Virus record (IMG/VR): IMGVR_UViG_3300034073_001700
Span: 56,143 to 120,142 of that record
Strand: one strand, 5' to 3'
Length of the DNA: 64,000 nt
DNA from: a virus
Of this stretch, positions 48,074-58,894 are shown piece by piece (within the stretch, counting starts at the first letter, position 1; every line of letters starts with the position of its first letter). Position numbers and translations under genes: made by a program. The notes beneath the pieces were generated by a model, which saw nothing but the letters and a program-made list of their open reading frames with translations, was not told the DNA's origin and did no database searches.

Positions 48074-51000
48074 TATATTCTTACACCTCTCAATCCTTGT
48101 GAATTAACTCTTTGAATGTGTGTCATTACTGCCCTTGCGATATCATCTGGGTTGGCATCAGACTTAACATTTACGTTAATACTATAATTATACACTGAAT
48201 CACCAACTGCTTCGCCACTATTAATAGCCTTCATTTTATCTAGACCGTAAGATTGAACAGCATATTTATTCATTACAAATTCTCCAGGAGTAAGCATTGC
48301 TGGTATCTTGTCAGATCCCCTTGCAAATCCTCCTGCTGCTAAATATTTAGGCTTAATAAATCCACCCTTAGATTCAAATAGCATTCCATACTTTCCACCG
48401 CCACCACCGAATGTGGGCTTAGAAGCATTTGAGGCTACGGTTGCTGCAGCCATAGCAGCAAGTTTTGTGCGTTCATCAACGACATTTGGTCCTGTTGTTG
48501 GATTTTTTAAAACATCAGTTAATTCATCTATATGTTCTTTAAGTATAAAATTAATTCCTGTTCCAGCATCTGTTGATTTTCTCAACTCTGTAAGAGAGTC
48601 AATTTGATCCCTAACTTGGTCAGCAGTAAATTCGGTTCCTCCAGGACTTGTAAGAACAACATTGGAGCCTCCACCGCCTCCGCCTCCGCCTCCGCCACCT
48701 GGGCTTCCTCCTGGGCCTTCAACTGTACTGCCAACAACGTAGTTTACGGTTACAGTAACGCTTTTATCTTTTATAGAATCATATAAATCTTTAATTCTCT
48801 TCCAAGTTTCTTCAGCAGTCATTGTGTCTTTATTAAATAGAGCAAGTGCATCAGCAATATCTTTTCTTAGTTTTTCATCCATCAGAGTTTGTTGAGCAAG
48901 CATTTGCTCCCACTGCTCTCTAGTCATTCCAGCAATTTCTCTGTTACGATCATTAGCCTCAATAATATTTCCAAGTTTAATTAATTGATATTCTAAAGCA
49001 AGATTTTTAACAGTTTCAATATCAAGTTGTTGCTGTAATGGGAAAATCTTATCTTGTTCAATCTGGTATATTCTTTCTTCGTGTTCTCTAATCTTAAGTA
49101 ATTTATCTTCTCGTTTTTCTTCAATAGTATAGATAGCATCCTTGGCCTCTTGAATACTTTTTTCAAGTGCTAATCTTGTAGGGTCATTTTCTAGTGCATA
49201 AATTTCTCTTGATATCTGCCAACGGCGCTCCTCAATTTGTTCTCTAGTCATACCTTGAGCATTTGTCAAAGCATCGATAGCATTTTCTCTTGCTTGTCCA
49301 AGAACATCGGATTGGCTCGTAGCAAAGTCTTCTGCACTTGATGCCCTCATATCTTGTGCTGCTCGTGCTGCTGCAGCGATATCTCCTTGTGTCAAGGCAT
49401 CTGCAAGATCTAACTGTTGTTCTTGCTGCCTAATAATAGACTCATTAACCTTTTGAACTTCTTCCAATGCTTTTGCTTGGTCTTCATATGTATCATTAAT
49501 TTTCTTTGCCTGGTAATCCATGACCTCAAGATCGTTGGACAATATATTGGACTCATCTTGAAGCGTCTTAATTGGACGCTCATACTGCATCTCTATTTCA
49601 CGTTCCCAATCGCTTATCTGTTCTTTAAGATCTTCTAAGACATACTTTAGTTTTCCAGTTACCTTCTTGCCGTCAACTGTTAAATCGAACTCGGCAACAT
49701 CCATATTTTCAATAGATCTTTCAATCTGTTCAATTTCTGAACGAATCATAGAAATCTGATGTTCATAAATTGCTAGTTGTGCATTTAATTCTGCAAGTGT
49801 TTCATTACTTTCAGCGCTCAATCTTTCTAATTGCTTAAAGTTTTTACTGTTAAACTGGCTTACTCCTGTCTCGTCACCAAATCCAGAGGCTTGAGACTTT
49901 AGTGTATACTGATCCATCGTCCTATATGCATCAAAAACCTTCATCGCTGCATCGTATGCTTTTTGGAATCTTTCAAGAGGAGTCATCAAATTCTTTTCTA
50001 AATCCTTGGCAACTTCTGCATTATTTATAAAATCAAACAATTGCTTAAATCCATCTTCTGCCTTTAAGGTTCCAGCATTTATTGCTTCCATAATTGCAAC
50101 CATGGATATTAAATCTTCTGGATCTTGTATTGCATCATATATAGATGTGATGCTTAAGGAAACCTGATTACCTTGGTCATCTATAGTTTTTAATTGGCTT
50201 AAGAAATTGATAAGGTCTGGAGCCTTTTGAAGTGCCGAAATTCTTGTTTCGCTTTGCTGGGTTTTATCTGTTATACTTTTGATTTGTTCTCTTAATAATG
50301 CTTGTTTTTGTAATGCAGCATTTGTCTGTAACTCTTTCTTAGTTATTTCTCCAGTGGCAATAGCAGTTACATATGCCTGATTTTCCATAGCCTTTTCTAT
50401 TTCTAAATTAGACAAACCTAATCCCTTTAGTGTTTTATATGCCACCTCTTGTTCTTTTAGACTCTTTAATAAATCTTTTTGTGCTAACTGGAATTCTCCA
50501 ACTACCGCCTTGTCAAATGCTTGGCGCATTGTATTACCTTTTTCTGTTAATACAAAGTCACCCTTCTTAAACTTAACAGTTCGTGTTTGCATTTTGCCAG
50601 TTTCATAATCAAACTCTTTGTATTTTCTTTTTCCAGCCTTAGTAGCGGTTGCACCAAATTTCTTTTGTTCTTGAGGATCAAGTCCAGTAATGTAGTTAAT
50701 GAAGTCTCTGCTTAGGCCTTGCTTCATCATCTGCTGCTCAATACCCACAAACTTATCGGCTACTGATTTATCTCCAGATGCAGCAATTGCCTTTTGTAAT
50801 TCTTTAAAGCCTCCTGCTGCATTTATGGCCGCATTTCTAACATTTTTTAATCTAGCGAGTATATCAGCAAAAGGATTCTTTTTAGAGCCATCGTTTGGTG
50901 TATTAACAGATGAAGCAGCATTACTTTCAATATCCTGCCTTACTCTTTGCATTGTCCTGTCGGCAGCCAAATATTGTCTTACTGACTCTCTTCCAGCCTC

Positions 51001-54000
51001 AGTTCGATAATAATCTGCTACGGTTGAAGCGCCACCAGCAGCGTCTATTCGTTGTGCTATTTCTGAATCAATTGCATCATCCGTAATAAATTTGTGCAAT
51101 GTTACATATTCTTGTATTACTGTTTTTTTAGTTTCATCGTCAAGATTTTCAAATTCTGACCATCTTTCCAATATACCCTCTAAACTTACACCCCCCAACT
51201 CTTCAACTTCTGTTAATGCCTTAAGTGTAAATGGACCTTTGTGGTCTTCTACTGCCTGCAAAGAATCGGCCAAATCATTTAATCTTTCTGTTGCATCCTC
51301 GCCCTCAAAAAATGCTTTTAGATCTACTTCTTTACCATCCATTTTTTGCAGCAATGCAATTGATGACATTAACTTATCTGCTTGTTCTGGATTTTCTTTT
51401 GACATCTTAACAAGCATTTTAATATTTTTCTTGCCAACCTTGGGATCCATTCCACTAAAGAAATTAACTATCTCCATAAACTTTCCTGGATCTTGGTACT
51501 TAAGTGCTGCGTTTAATGTTTTCTGAAGTCCCTTTTCATCCTCAGCAAACATTGTCATCAATGAGGTAGCAGCCATAGGGCTTAATTGTCCAGAAGCAAC
51601 TACAGTATCTATTATAACTTCTAACTCTTTGCTGTCAAGGTTGGCAGCCTGCTTTAAAAATGCTTCTGTCATGGGATCATCTGCCCATTTTGTTTTTACT
51701 TGACTCTTCAAAGAATCAAAAAATGCATCCTCTATTGCACCTCTTTGTTGTGCTACCTTAAATGATGCCAACTGATCTTTCATAATATCTTTATTTACCA
51801 ATCTTAATTCTTTTGACTGTGACTCTTGATCAGATTTTAATTTTGCAATTTTTTCATCTAACTCTGCCTGTTTTGCTTTATCAGTTGTTGAGGCTTTTTG
51901 TTTTTCTAATATCGCAATTTCTTTTTCATATTGCAAATTCAATGAGTCTATCTGTGCCTGATTGAACTCTAAGTTTTGTGCACCGTAAGCAGCAGCGCCT
52001 GAAGCCATGGCTTCTCCAGCAGTTTGAGTAAACATTTCTGCTGCAGAGTATTGTAAAAATCCTGGAGCCAGCCTATCTCCCAGAGAAGTTCCTTGTAGTA
52101 AGCCTCCCAGTGCTGTCATAGGACCAATTCCTGGAATAACTATTTTTGAAGCCTGAGAAATAAGATTTTCAGCACTAGTGTTATAACTTGATAAGTTATT
52201 TGCTAGTCCGCCACTTATCTGCTCTGAAACATCCCTTTGAGCATTAACTAGATTTACTCTTACCTCAAGAGGATTTTTTAGTAGATCCTCACCACTTGGT
52301 CCTATTAAGTCTAATAACTCAGCACTAATTTTTGCACCTAATGCAGTATTCCTTAAATTTAAACCTATCGCTTCCGCAACACTATGAGCCTGTTCTGCAG
52401 ACAAAATACCATCTGATACATATCCTGCTAGTTGGATAGACATTTGTTGAGCAGAAACCTCTGCTCCATTTCTAACAATGTTTTCTTTTATTCCTTCAAA
52501 TACTTCTTTGCCAACTTCGCTCTCTAAAAATGTAGTTCCAAATGGCTGCTTTCCTCTTTCAAAACCAGTAACAAATCTATCTGACGCTTGCTGATTTCTT
52601 CTTTTTGACATTATTTCTGATGCGCCAACCTTATTTGTTATTTCCCCAATTCTAGCCATTCTTGCTGTGGTAGATGTTGTAGCATCAACTAGTTTAGATG
52701 TTGCCTCTGCCTGATCCCTACTCTTTTTATTTAAGTAAATAAGCGTTCCCCCAAGGGCTAAGGCTGCTGCTCCTGCTGCTACATAAGGATTCATAAGCAT
52801 AGGAGCCATACCAGCGACTGCTGATGCTCCCATTAATCCCATGCCCATACCCGTATTTCCAGAAAACATTGCTGCCATACCAGCAGTTCCAAGAGCCATT
52901 GACATACCGCCAGAGAATCTACCAACTCTTTCCTGACTTGCCATTCTTCTATCCTGTGCTGCCTTTTTTTCACTTTGCTTTTTTGCTTTTAATTCTCTAT
53001 CCTGACCTTCTTTAACAGCAGCATCATAGTTTGTCATATATGCATAATTTAATTTATCACGTCTTACTTGTTCAGCAAATGCTTTTTTAGAAGCCTCTGC
53101 TGATTTCTTTTGAACATTTGCCTGTTCTCTTTGTCTGTAGGCCTCAGTTCTTGCTGCTTTTTCTGATGCAGCAGTTTGTGTTTCTTTAATTCTAAGTTCT
53201 TTCTTTGCCAACTTTTTTAAAATTTTATCAATTTCACTTTGGCTATATCCCTTACTGCGTAGGTCAGCAGCAATATTTCCTTGACGAACTGTAGGATTTT
53301 TTACTGTTGTATCTCCTGGAGTTCCTGTTATTCTGCCTGGTAGTAATGGAACTGGACGAACTCCTCCACCTCTAGGATAATATGTGTATTTCTTTTCATC
53401 TCCCAGGATGGTGTCTTTTGGACTACCGCCAAGACGCTGCGCTCCTGAAGGTGCTGACTGACCTCCACGAACAATAGAAACCTCTCCTGTCTTATTATTA
53501 ACACGAATCTCACCAGGTGCTACCAAAACCTTTCCTGACTGTGCTGCAGAAAGATCCATCAATCTTCCTGGCTTTATTGTGCTACCTGGATCAAGTACAG
53601 CCTGGAGCGCCTGCATGTGTGTAACAGAACTCTTAGACAAAAATCGCTTTGGAATCTTATTGCCTCTTGCAGATGCTTCTAATGCCAATTGATCTAACTG
53701 GGCAGACCTCGCTACTAATGCTCTTTCTGTTGCATTTATTGGATGCCTTCCTTTAGACATAAACTCTGCTGCTTTTTGATATTCATTTATCTGTGCTACA
53801 TTTAAAAATGGATTACCCTTCTTTCCAGCAGCAAGTAATTCCATTTGTTTTTTATTCCAATTTACAATTTCCAATGGGCTCTTTTGTCTTCTCATATAGT
53901 CATTTACGATTCTGGCATCATACATTCCAAAGCCAGTCTTCATAGACTGTGATCCCTGACGCTCTCCTAATTGATGTCCTTGTAGGTGAGATAACTCTGG

Positions 54001-57000
54001 TCTTAATAAATATCTAATATCGGCATCGGCATATCCTGCCCGACTTAATAGTTGACCCGCTCTTGTCTTAACAGAGTCTCCTCTTCTTGCCAAGAAGGAC
54101 TTCCTTTCTTCATCAGCAATTGCCCTTACAGTCTTGGACAATAAAGAACTTCCGCCACCAGCACCCTTGTTAGATGTCTGTAAATCAAAAGCAAATGCTG
54201 ATGCGTTTAGTGCTCTTGACTTACTTAAATCTCCTCCGCCAACAAATCTACCACTTGCATCTGGTCTTAGTCCCATTCTATAAAGACCACGTTCAAGGAT
54301 ATGTTCTTTAGTTCTTGCATGTTTTATTTGATTGTCTGGATCTCTAGAGAATTTATCCATATCTGCTTTAGAAACATAAAGAGTTTGATCTCCAACTTTA
54401 ACTGGAACCATATCCTTTAGTACTTGTGCAAATTGACTTTGTCTAGCAGATTGGAATGATCCTTGACCTTTCCATGCTTTCTCAATTTGTGCTGCCCTAT
54501 CTGGATTGGTTGACTTTAATCTTTCTAAATCTCTTGCAAACTCATTATCAAAATCATTAACCAGTTGTGAAGATATTCTAGACATTTGACTTTCTGCAAC
54601 CATATACTTGGATAACGCCCTTTGCATACTTCTTTCATTTTGAGAAGGATCGAGACCAACCTCATACTTAGGTACTTTTTGTCCAGCAGCAACATGAACA
54701 GAATGTAGTTTTTGCCAATCTACTTTTTTGCCAGCGTCTAATCTAGCATACATATTTTCATAAACTTGTTTTTCTACAGGATTCAAATTCCAACTATCGA
54801 TAAGTTTTCTAAGTTTAGGAAGGGATTTGTCTATTTCTTTAACAATCATTTGCTCATATTGCTTAGGAGTCATCTTTGCTGCTAAAGCAGATGTTTCCTG
54901 TGCAAAGAACTTCTTAGCGCCACCCTTTACTCCAAGAAGATTAATCATACCCATCTCTCCCATTCCAGGAAGAACTGTTTGATAATCTCTAAATCCAGAG
55001 GCTCTTGCAAATACTCCAGCAGTGCCAGGATCTGCTAAAACCTTACCAAATACATTTGAAGGAGATAAATCTTTATCCGCTCTCAAGGTAGATGCCACTA
55101 ACTGAGTAGTCATTTCTTTTTGAGTAAACTTACCAGTAGATTCTGCAATTCTATTATCATATGGGGATTCGAGAACAATAATCTTTCTCTTACGGGCAGG
55201 ATCTGTTGGATCCATCATTGTCTTAATGGTTTGCTTTGGAGATACTAAACCATGAACCTTTCTTGCTATCTCTGTAGCACGAACCTCAGCCAATGCTGTC
55301 TTTTCATCCATTGTTGGTTTAACTACTACCATCTTGCCGTCTGGCTTTCTGTATACCCCGCCAACTCCAGGTATTGGGAAACTACGACCAGAGAATGGTT
55401 GTACCAAGGTTCCAAAATCTGTAGGCTTCATCTTTCCAAATCTGCCAGACTTAACTGCTTTATCTATTTGATCTGCGACTAATCTTTGTGACTGTGTCTC
55501 TGCAAAACTCTTAGGACCCTTTAGATCTATTGGACCAGTTTGTTTTGTTGGATGAGCATTTCCCCAAGGTAATCGTCCTGTGCTAAATCCAGGAACTTTA
55601 TCTTGGAACATTGCAGTAATTAGGCCACGATACTTCTGTGAAGTTTTTGCTGGTATGATTGCTTCACCTGGAGAAACCATTGCAGGTACAACATCTCCAG
55701 CCCCCTTAGGTCCTGGAACACTTATAACGCCATCGGCATACTTTTTAACTGGTGGCAATCCCTTAACTGCTGTTCTTGCTCCTGCTGCACCACCCATAAA
55801 CAAACCTGGATTTTGAGCAGCCAGCGCTCTCATCTGTGTGCTTAATGCTCCATAGGATGCAGAAAGTTGCTGAATTGCAACCTTTTCAACATTAAATACT
55901 TCGGTTAATCTAGTGTGAGTATTATGAAGTGCTTGAGATGCTGCTTGGTTTTCTAATTCTTGTTGTGTAACATAATCAAAACCGCCACCAAGTATTTTAT
56001 TTTGTCCATTAAGTTTTGCTATTCCCCCACGCAATACTGCAAATAGTTTAATTAAGTTTGCTACGCCGTTAGCAACTAGACCAAATGTCATAAGGGCAAT
56101 AGGGCCAATGCCAGCAAGTACTGCGGTTACTACAGCAAATACCTTTTTTGTACCGTCACTTAGTCCATTAAATTTTTCTAATAAACTGGAGAAGAATTTT
56201 ACTACTGGAGTTAAAGCCTCTAGGAATGCCTTTCCTAATGGCATAATATCTTGCTTGAATTGTTCCATTGCTGCCTGGAATTTAAACCCAGTTGCTTCTT
56301 CAATTTTTTTCATTTCTCGTTCAGACATAACTGCTAATTCTTCAATAGATGCGCCAGCCAAATCGAATGCTCTTGACGCCTGAGATCCGTCCCTGACAAC
56401 ATTCTGGAATAGTGTTGATAAACGAGCAAACTGGAATTTACCAAACAACTGCTCAATTGCACGTGCACGAGTAAGAGGATCTAGTTCATCTAAGGCTCTT
56501 GCGAATCCTACAACAACACCCTTAATGTCTCCCTGATTAGCCTCAACAATTCCGTTTATGTTAACGCCCATATCAGCAAGCATCTTGCTTGCTTTTTCTG
56601 TTGGGTTGATAAGAGAGGCAAGGCCTGACTTAAGTGCGTTTGCACCCTGTGATGCATTAATACCGCCTTCCTTCATTGCTGTTAAAAAGAATGCAAGGTC
56701 TTCAACGGTACCACCCAACTGCTTAACTACTGGAGCGGCCTTAGGAATTGCAATCGTTAAATCTTCAATAGAAAGCAAAGTTTGGTTTTCAACAGCATTA
56801 AGAAAGTTAATCTTTTCTGCAAGTTGATCTGATGATAAGCCAAAAGCAGTCTGCAAAGAAATAGTTGTTTCCAGTGCCTGCTGTTGCTCTACCTGCCCAA
56901 GCACTGCTAACTTGCTTGCTGTTTTGATTTGCTGCTCTAAATCTCTACCCTGAAAGCCTGCTGCAGCAGCATCTGCAGCCATAGCCATTGTGTCCTTAAC

Positions 57001-57795
57001 TGCAACACCAAACTTAACATATTCGTTTGCTATTGTTCTTACATTTTCTACAGCAGCATTAGTCTCTGCTTCATTTGTAAATGCGTCACCATAAACACGT
57101 CTAAACTTTATTATTTCTTTTTCTAATTCTCTAAATGACTTTGCTGCATAGCCACCCAACATGGCCAATGGTATTGTTAAACCAACCATCAACTGACGAC
57201 CAGCCCACTGCGTGTTCTTACCAAAGTTTAAAAGTTGTGTTGAACCTTGTCTTAATAATTGATTTAAGAATTGTTGTCTTTGTGCTGCATATTGAATTCT
57301 AGTTCCAAGTTCTGTAAATTGACCATTAGCCATCATCAGCGTTCTTGGCATAATTCGCATTGCATTAACAAAGCCACCCTGAGCCTTGGCCATTTGTATG
57401 TATTGTGACTGTAGTGCTTTTACTCTATCTCTACGTGCACGGTTAATTATCTCACGCTCTTGTGCAAACATCCTAGATAAAGTTCTAGTATTAGCCGTAG
57501 CGGCAGCAGCAGAATATCTAAAATATTCTTTAAGACTTAATTTATTTTTTTCTAAAGCAGTTGTAAAAGCAAGTGTACTAGTTGCAACTGCTTTTTGACT
57601 TACAGCAAACTTTCCATTTGCAGCGATGCTTTGTGCTAGGGCAGCATTAAGGCCCTTCTGAGCATTGGCAGCAGCAAGATTACCTTCGGCTAAAGTTTGA
57701 TGGAATTTACTTAAACCTGCCTGAAGTCGTCTTAACTGACCAAGTGCACCAGCCGTGTCAAAATCTATGCCTATACGAGCATTAACATCTGACAC
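48073..57795 (-). CDS. Tail tape measure protein
   Basis: 3240 aa, GTG start with GAGGTG 9 nt upstream. Domains: coiled-coil start (1-190), a TP901-type core (about 215-480, VGLTIPLAMLGGYAAKSF onward), a membrane-like segment at 552-585, a soluble insertion at about 765-1030 with kinase-like features, a long helical part, hydrophobic segments near 1700, charged coiled coils (2450-2900), a poly-Gly linker and a C-terminal domain. At roughly 0.15 nm per residue the tail would be very long (about 480 nm) if the whole chain were extended; the folded insertions make it less. Confidence 0.93.
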   Translation of the reverse strand: MSDVNARIGIDFDTAGALGQLRRLQAGLSKFHQTLAEGNLAAANAQKGLNAALAQSIAANGKFAVSQKAVATSTLAFTTALEKNKLSLKEYFRYSAAAATANTRTLSRMFAQEREIINRARRDRVKALQSQYIQMAKAQGGFVNAMRIMPRTLMMANGQFTELGTRIQYAAQRQQFLNQLLRQGSTQLLNFGKNTQWAGRQLMVGLTIPLAMLGGYAAKSFRELEKEIIKFRRVYGDAFTNEAETNAAVENVRTIANEYVKFGVAVKDTMAMAADAAAAGFQGRDLEQQIKTASKLAVLGQVEQQQALETTISLQTAFGLSSDQLAEKINFLNAVENQTLLSIEDLTIAIPKAAPVVKQLGGTVEDLAFFLTAMKEGGINASQGANALKSGLASLINPTEKASKMLADMGVNINGIVEANQGDIKGVVVGFARALDELDPLTRARAIEQLFGKFQFARLSTLFQNVVRDGSQASRAFDLAGASIEELAVMSEREMKKIEEATGFKFQAAMEQFKQDIMPLGKAFLEALTPVVKFFSSLLEKFNGLSDGTKKVFAVVTAVLAGIGPIALMTFGLVANGVANLIKLFAVLRGGIAKLNGQNKILGGGFDYVTQQELENQAASQALHNTHTRLTEVFNVEKVAIQQLSASYGALSTQMRALAAQNPGLFMGGAAGARTAVKGLPPVKKYADGVISVPGPKGAGDVVPAMVSPGEAIIPAKTSQKYRGLITAMFQDKVPGFSTGRLPWGNAHPTKQTGPIDLKGPKSFAETQSQRLVADQIDKAVKSGRFGKMKPTDFGTLVQPFSGRSFPIPGVGGVYRKPDGKMVVVKPTMDEKTALAEVRATEIARKVHGLVSPKQTIKTMMDPTDPARKRKIIVLESPYDNRIAESTGKFTQKEMTTQLVASTLRADKDLSPSNVFGKVLADPGTAGVFARASGFRDYQTVLPGMGEMGMINLLGVKGGAKKFFAQETSALAAKMTPKQYEQMIVKEIDKSLPKLRKLIDSWNLNPVEKQVYENMYARLDAGKKVDWQKLHSVHVAAGQKVPKYEVGLDPSQNERSMQRALSKYMVAESQMSRISSQLVNDFDNEFARDLERLKSTNPDRAAQIEKAWKGQGSFQSARQSQFAQVLKDMVPVKVGDQTLYVSKADMDKFSRDPDNQIKHARTKEHILERGLYRMGLRPDASGRFVGGGDLSKSRALNASAFAFDLQTSNKGAGGGSSLLSKTVRAIADEERKSFLARRGDSVKTRAGQLLSRAGYADADIRYLLRPELSHLQGHQLGERQGSQSMKTGFGMYDARIVNDYMRRQKSPLEIVNWNKKQMELLAAGKKGNPFLNVAQINEYQKAAEFMSKGRHPINATERALVARSAQLDQLALEASARGNKIPKRFLSKSSVTHMQALQAVLDPGSTIKPGRLMDLSAAQSGKVLVAPGEIRVNNKTGEVSIVRGGQSAPSGAQRLGGSPKDTILGDEKKYTYYPRGGGVRPVPLLPGRITGTPGDTTVKNPTVRQGNIAADLRSKGYSQSEIDKILKKLAKKELRIKETQTAASEKAARTEAYRQREQANVQKKSAEASKKAFAEQVRRDKLNYAYMTNYDAAVKEGQDRELKAKKQSEKKAAQDRRMASQERVGRFSGGMSMALGTAGMAAMFSGNTGMGMGLMGASAVAGMAPMLMNPYVAAGAAALALGGTLIYLNKKSRDQAEATSKLVDATTSTTARMARIGEITNKVGASEIMSKRRNQQASDRFVTGFERGKQPFGTTFLESEVGKEVFEGIKENIVRNGAEVSAQQMSIQLAGYVSDGILSAEQAHSVAEAIGLNLRNTALGAKISAELLDLIGPSGEDLLKNPLEVRVNLVNAQRDVSEQISGGLANNLSSYNTSAENLISQASKIVIPGIGPMTALGGLLQGTSLGDRLAPGFLQYSAAEMFTQTAGEAMASGAAAYGAQNLEFNQAQIDSLNLQYEKEIAILEKQKASTTDKAKQAELDEKIAKLKSDQESQSKELRLVNKDIMKDQLASFKVAQQRGAIEDAFFDSLKSQVKTKWADDPMTEAFLKQAANLDSKELEVIIDTVVASGQLSPMAATSLMTMFAEDEKGLQKTLNAALKYQDPGKFMEIVNFFSGMDPKVGKKNIKMLVKMSKENPEQADKLMSSIALLQKMDGKEVDLKAFFEGEDATERLNDLADSLQAVEDHKGPFTLKALTEVEELGGVSLEGILERWSEFENLDDETKKTVIQEYVTLHKFITDDAIDSEIAQRIDAAGGASTVADYYRTEAGRESVRQYLAADRTMQRVRQDIESNAASSVNTPNDGSKKNPFADILARLKNVRNAAINAAGGFKELQKAIAASGDKSVADKFVGIEQQMMKQGLSRDFINYITGLDPQEQKKFGATATKAGKRKYKEFDYETGKMQTRTVKFKKGDFVLTEKGNTMRQAFDKAVVGEFQLAQKDLLKSLKEQEVAYKTLKGLGLSNLEIEKAMENQAYVTAIATGEITKKELQTNAALQKQALLREQIKSITDKTQQSETRISALQKAPDLINFLSQLKTIDDQGNQVSLSITSIYDAIQDPEDLISMVAIMEAINAGTLKAEDGFKQLFDFINNAEVAKDLEKNLMTPLERFQKAYDAAMKVFDAYRTMDQYTLKSQASGFGDETGVSQFNSKNFKQLERLSAESNETLAELNAQLAIYEHQISMIRSEIEQIERSIENMDVAEFDLTVDGKKVTGKLKYVLEDLKEQISDWEREIEMQYERPIKTLQDESNILSNDLEVMDYQAKKINDTYEDQAKALEEVQKVNESIIRQQEQQLDLADALTQGDIAAAARAAQDMRASSAEDFATSQSDVLGQARENAIDALTNAQGMTREQIEERRWQISREIYALENDPTRLALEKSIQEAKDAIYTIEEKREDKLLKIREHEERIYQIEQDKIFPLQQQLDIETVKNLALEYQLIKLGNIIEANDRNREIAGMTREQWEQMLAQQTLMDEKLRKDIADALALFNKDTMTAEETWKRIKDLYDSIKDKSVTVTVNYVVGSTVEGPGGSPGGGGGGGGGGGSNVVLTSPGGTEFTADQVRDQIDSLTELRKSTDAGTGINFILKEHIDELTDVLKNPTTGPNVVDERTKLAAMAAATVASNASKPTFGGGGGKYGMLFESKGGFIKPKYLAAGGFARGSDKIPAMLTPGEFVMNKYAVQSYGLDKMKAINSGEAVGDSVYNYSINVNVKSDANPDDIARAVMTHIQRVNSQGLRGVRI

Positions 57796-57818
57796 TTTTC
57801 ATAACACCTCTTTATCTT

Positions 57819-58151
57819 TTATTTTTTACCGACTGTATTTAGAATATCTGCGGTATCTACACCTTGAAGATTTACTCCAGATGCTACGTCGATTATCTTA
57901 TATACAGTTGGAAGATCGATATTATTTTCTAGTTCCTCACGATCATCGGCAAGTTCTGGCTTGTATTGTTTAAGTGCAATCTGTACACAATCTAGCAATA
58001 CGTCCATTGATTTATCATTATCGTCGGCGACTGATGTTAAGTCCGCAAACCTTTTCATGAAAGGTCTTAGAAGCGAGATTTTTAGTGGTACCGCCTTTAG
58101 TACTGATCCGTCAATTAGTTTAATTTCTGATGGCTGAGTTTTGTCTGCCAT
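57819..58151 (-). CDS. Short tail assembly chaperone
   Basis: A 110-aa protein just upstream of the tape measure, with AAGGAGG at good distance. LIDGSVLKAVPLKISLLRPF and IDLPTVYKIIDVASGVNL align clearly with the larger protein at 58196-58888, so the two are paralogues. It corresponds to the short (G-like) chaperone but is a separate gene with its own promoter. Confidence 0.8.
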   Translation of the reverse strand: MADKTQPSEIKLIDGSVLKAVPLKISLLRPFMKRFADLTSVADDNDKSMDVLLDCVQIALKQYKPELADDREELENNIDLPTVYKIIDVASGVNLQGVDTADILNTVGKK

Positions 58152-58177
58152 TATTCCTCCTTAAGGTAAGTGAAATA

Positions 58178-58186
58178 ATTATACCA
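58178..58186 (-). promoter_or_regulatory. Extended -10 promoter between chaperone paralogues
   Basis: TGG-TATAAT on the minus strand, about 27 nt before the start of the short chaperone. It would allow the short form and tape measure to be made in excess of the long form. Confidence 0.6.
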
Positions 58187-58195
58187 CAAAGGACT

Positions 58196-58888
58196 TTATT
58201 TTTTTGTTAAATCTTCGTAGTCCAAACCCATGCCAATTCCAAAGCCAGCCTTTTGAGCATTATATCCTTGTAGGGAAGTGATGTCATTAGGGTCTTTTGT
58301 TTTGCCCTTACTGAATACCCTCGACTTCATCTCTTCCCAAGCGTTATTATTATTTTTACCAGTTTGCTTGTCAAGATCTACCCCCTGCATAGCAGCAAGA
58401 AATTTTTTGCTATCATAATCAAGATCTCTTTTTACCTTTAGGGTTGCCATAATTTCTGGCATAGATAAAGAAGACTCTAATTCATCATAGTCTCTCCATA
58501 TGCCAAGCAGAAATAGTTCTGATTCTAGTTTAGCCAAATCTAACGTATCCCATGTGGATCCGCTTTCTATTGCTTGATCCTTTACTGGCTCTTCAGAGTT
58601 TTTATTTATTTTTATACCTGCAGCAATATATAACAATTTGTATATACTTGGTAAATCAATTTTATCTTCCATCTCTTCTATTGTTTTTATTGATGGATAA
58701 TATTGTTGCATGCTAATTAGTGCACATTTTGATAATGCTGACATTGCCTCGTCGTCGTCTCTAGCATTTTTAACTTCTTCAAAAACAACCATAAAATCTC
58801 TTAAGTATTTTACTTTTAATGGCGTAAGAAAAACACTTGTGCCATCAATTAAAATAATATTATCTGTATCATATATTTTTGTTGCCAT
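58196..58888 (-). CDS. Long tail assembly chaperone
   Basis: Start ATG 58886-58888 (230 aa; MATKIYDTDNIILIDGT), exactly 6 nt after TGC-TATAAT with no ribosome site; a longer frame start lies before the promoter. The N-terminal half matches the short paralogue (LTPLKVKYLRDFM, IDLPSIYKLLYIAAGIKI). The C-terminal half (LGIWRDYDELESSLSMPEI) matches the tape-measure-binding T domain of frameshifted chaperones. It guides tail assembly and is absent from virions. Confidence 0.8.
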   Translation of the reverse strand: MATKIYDTDNIILIDGTSVFLTPLKVKYLRDFMVVFEEVKNARDDDEAMSALSKCALISMQQYYPSIKTIEEMEDKIDLPSIYKLLYIAAGIKINKNSEEPVKDQAIESGSTWDTLDLAKLESELFLLGIWRDYDELESSLSMPEIMATLKVKRDLDYDSKKFLAAMQGVDLDKQTGKNNNNAWEEMKSRVFSKGKTKDPNDITSLQGYNAQKAGFGIGMGLDYEDLTKK

Positions 58889-58894
58889 TACTTT

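Noticed and set aside
48660-48725. Poly-Gly tract as a microsatellite or recombination site
   Set aside because: It is in frame in the tape measure and reads as a flexible linker.
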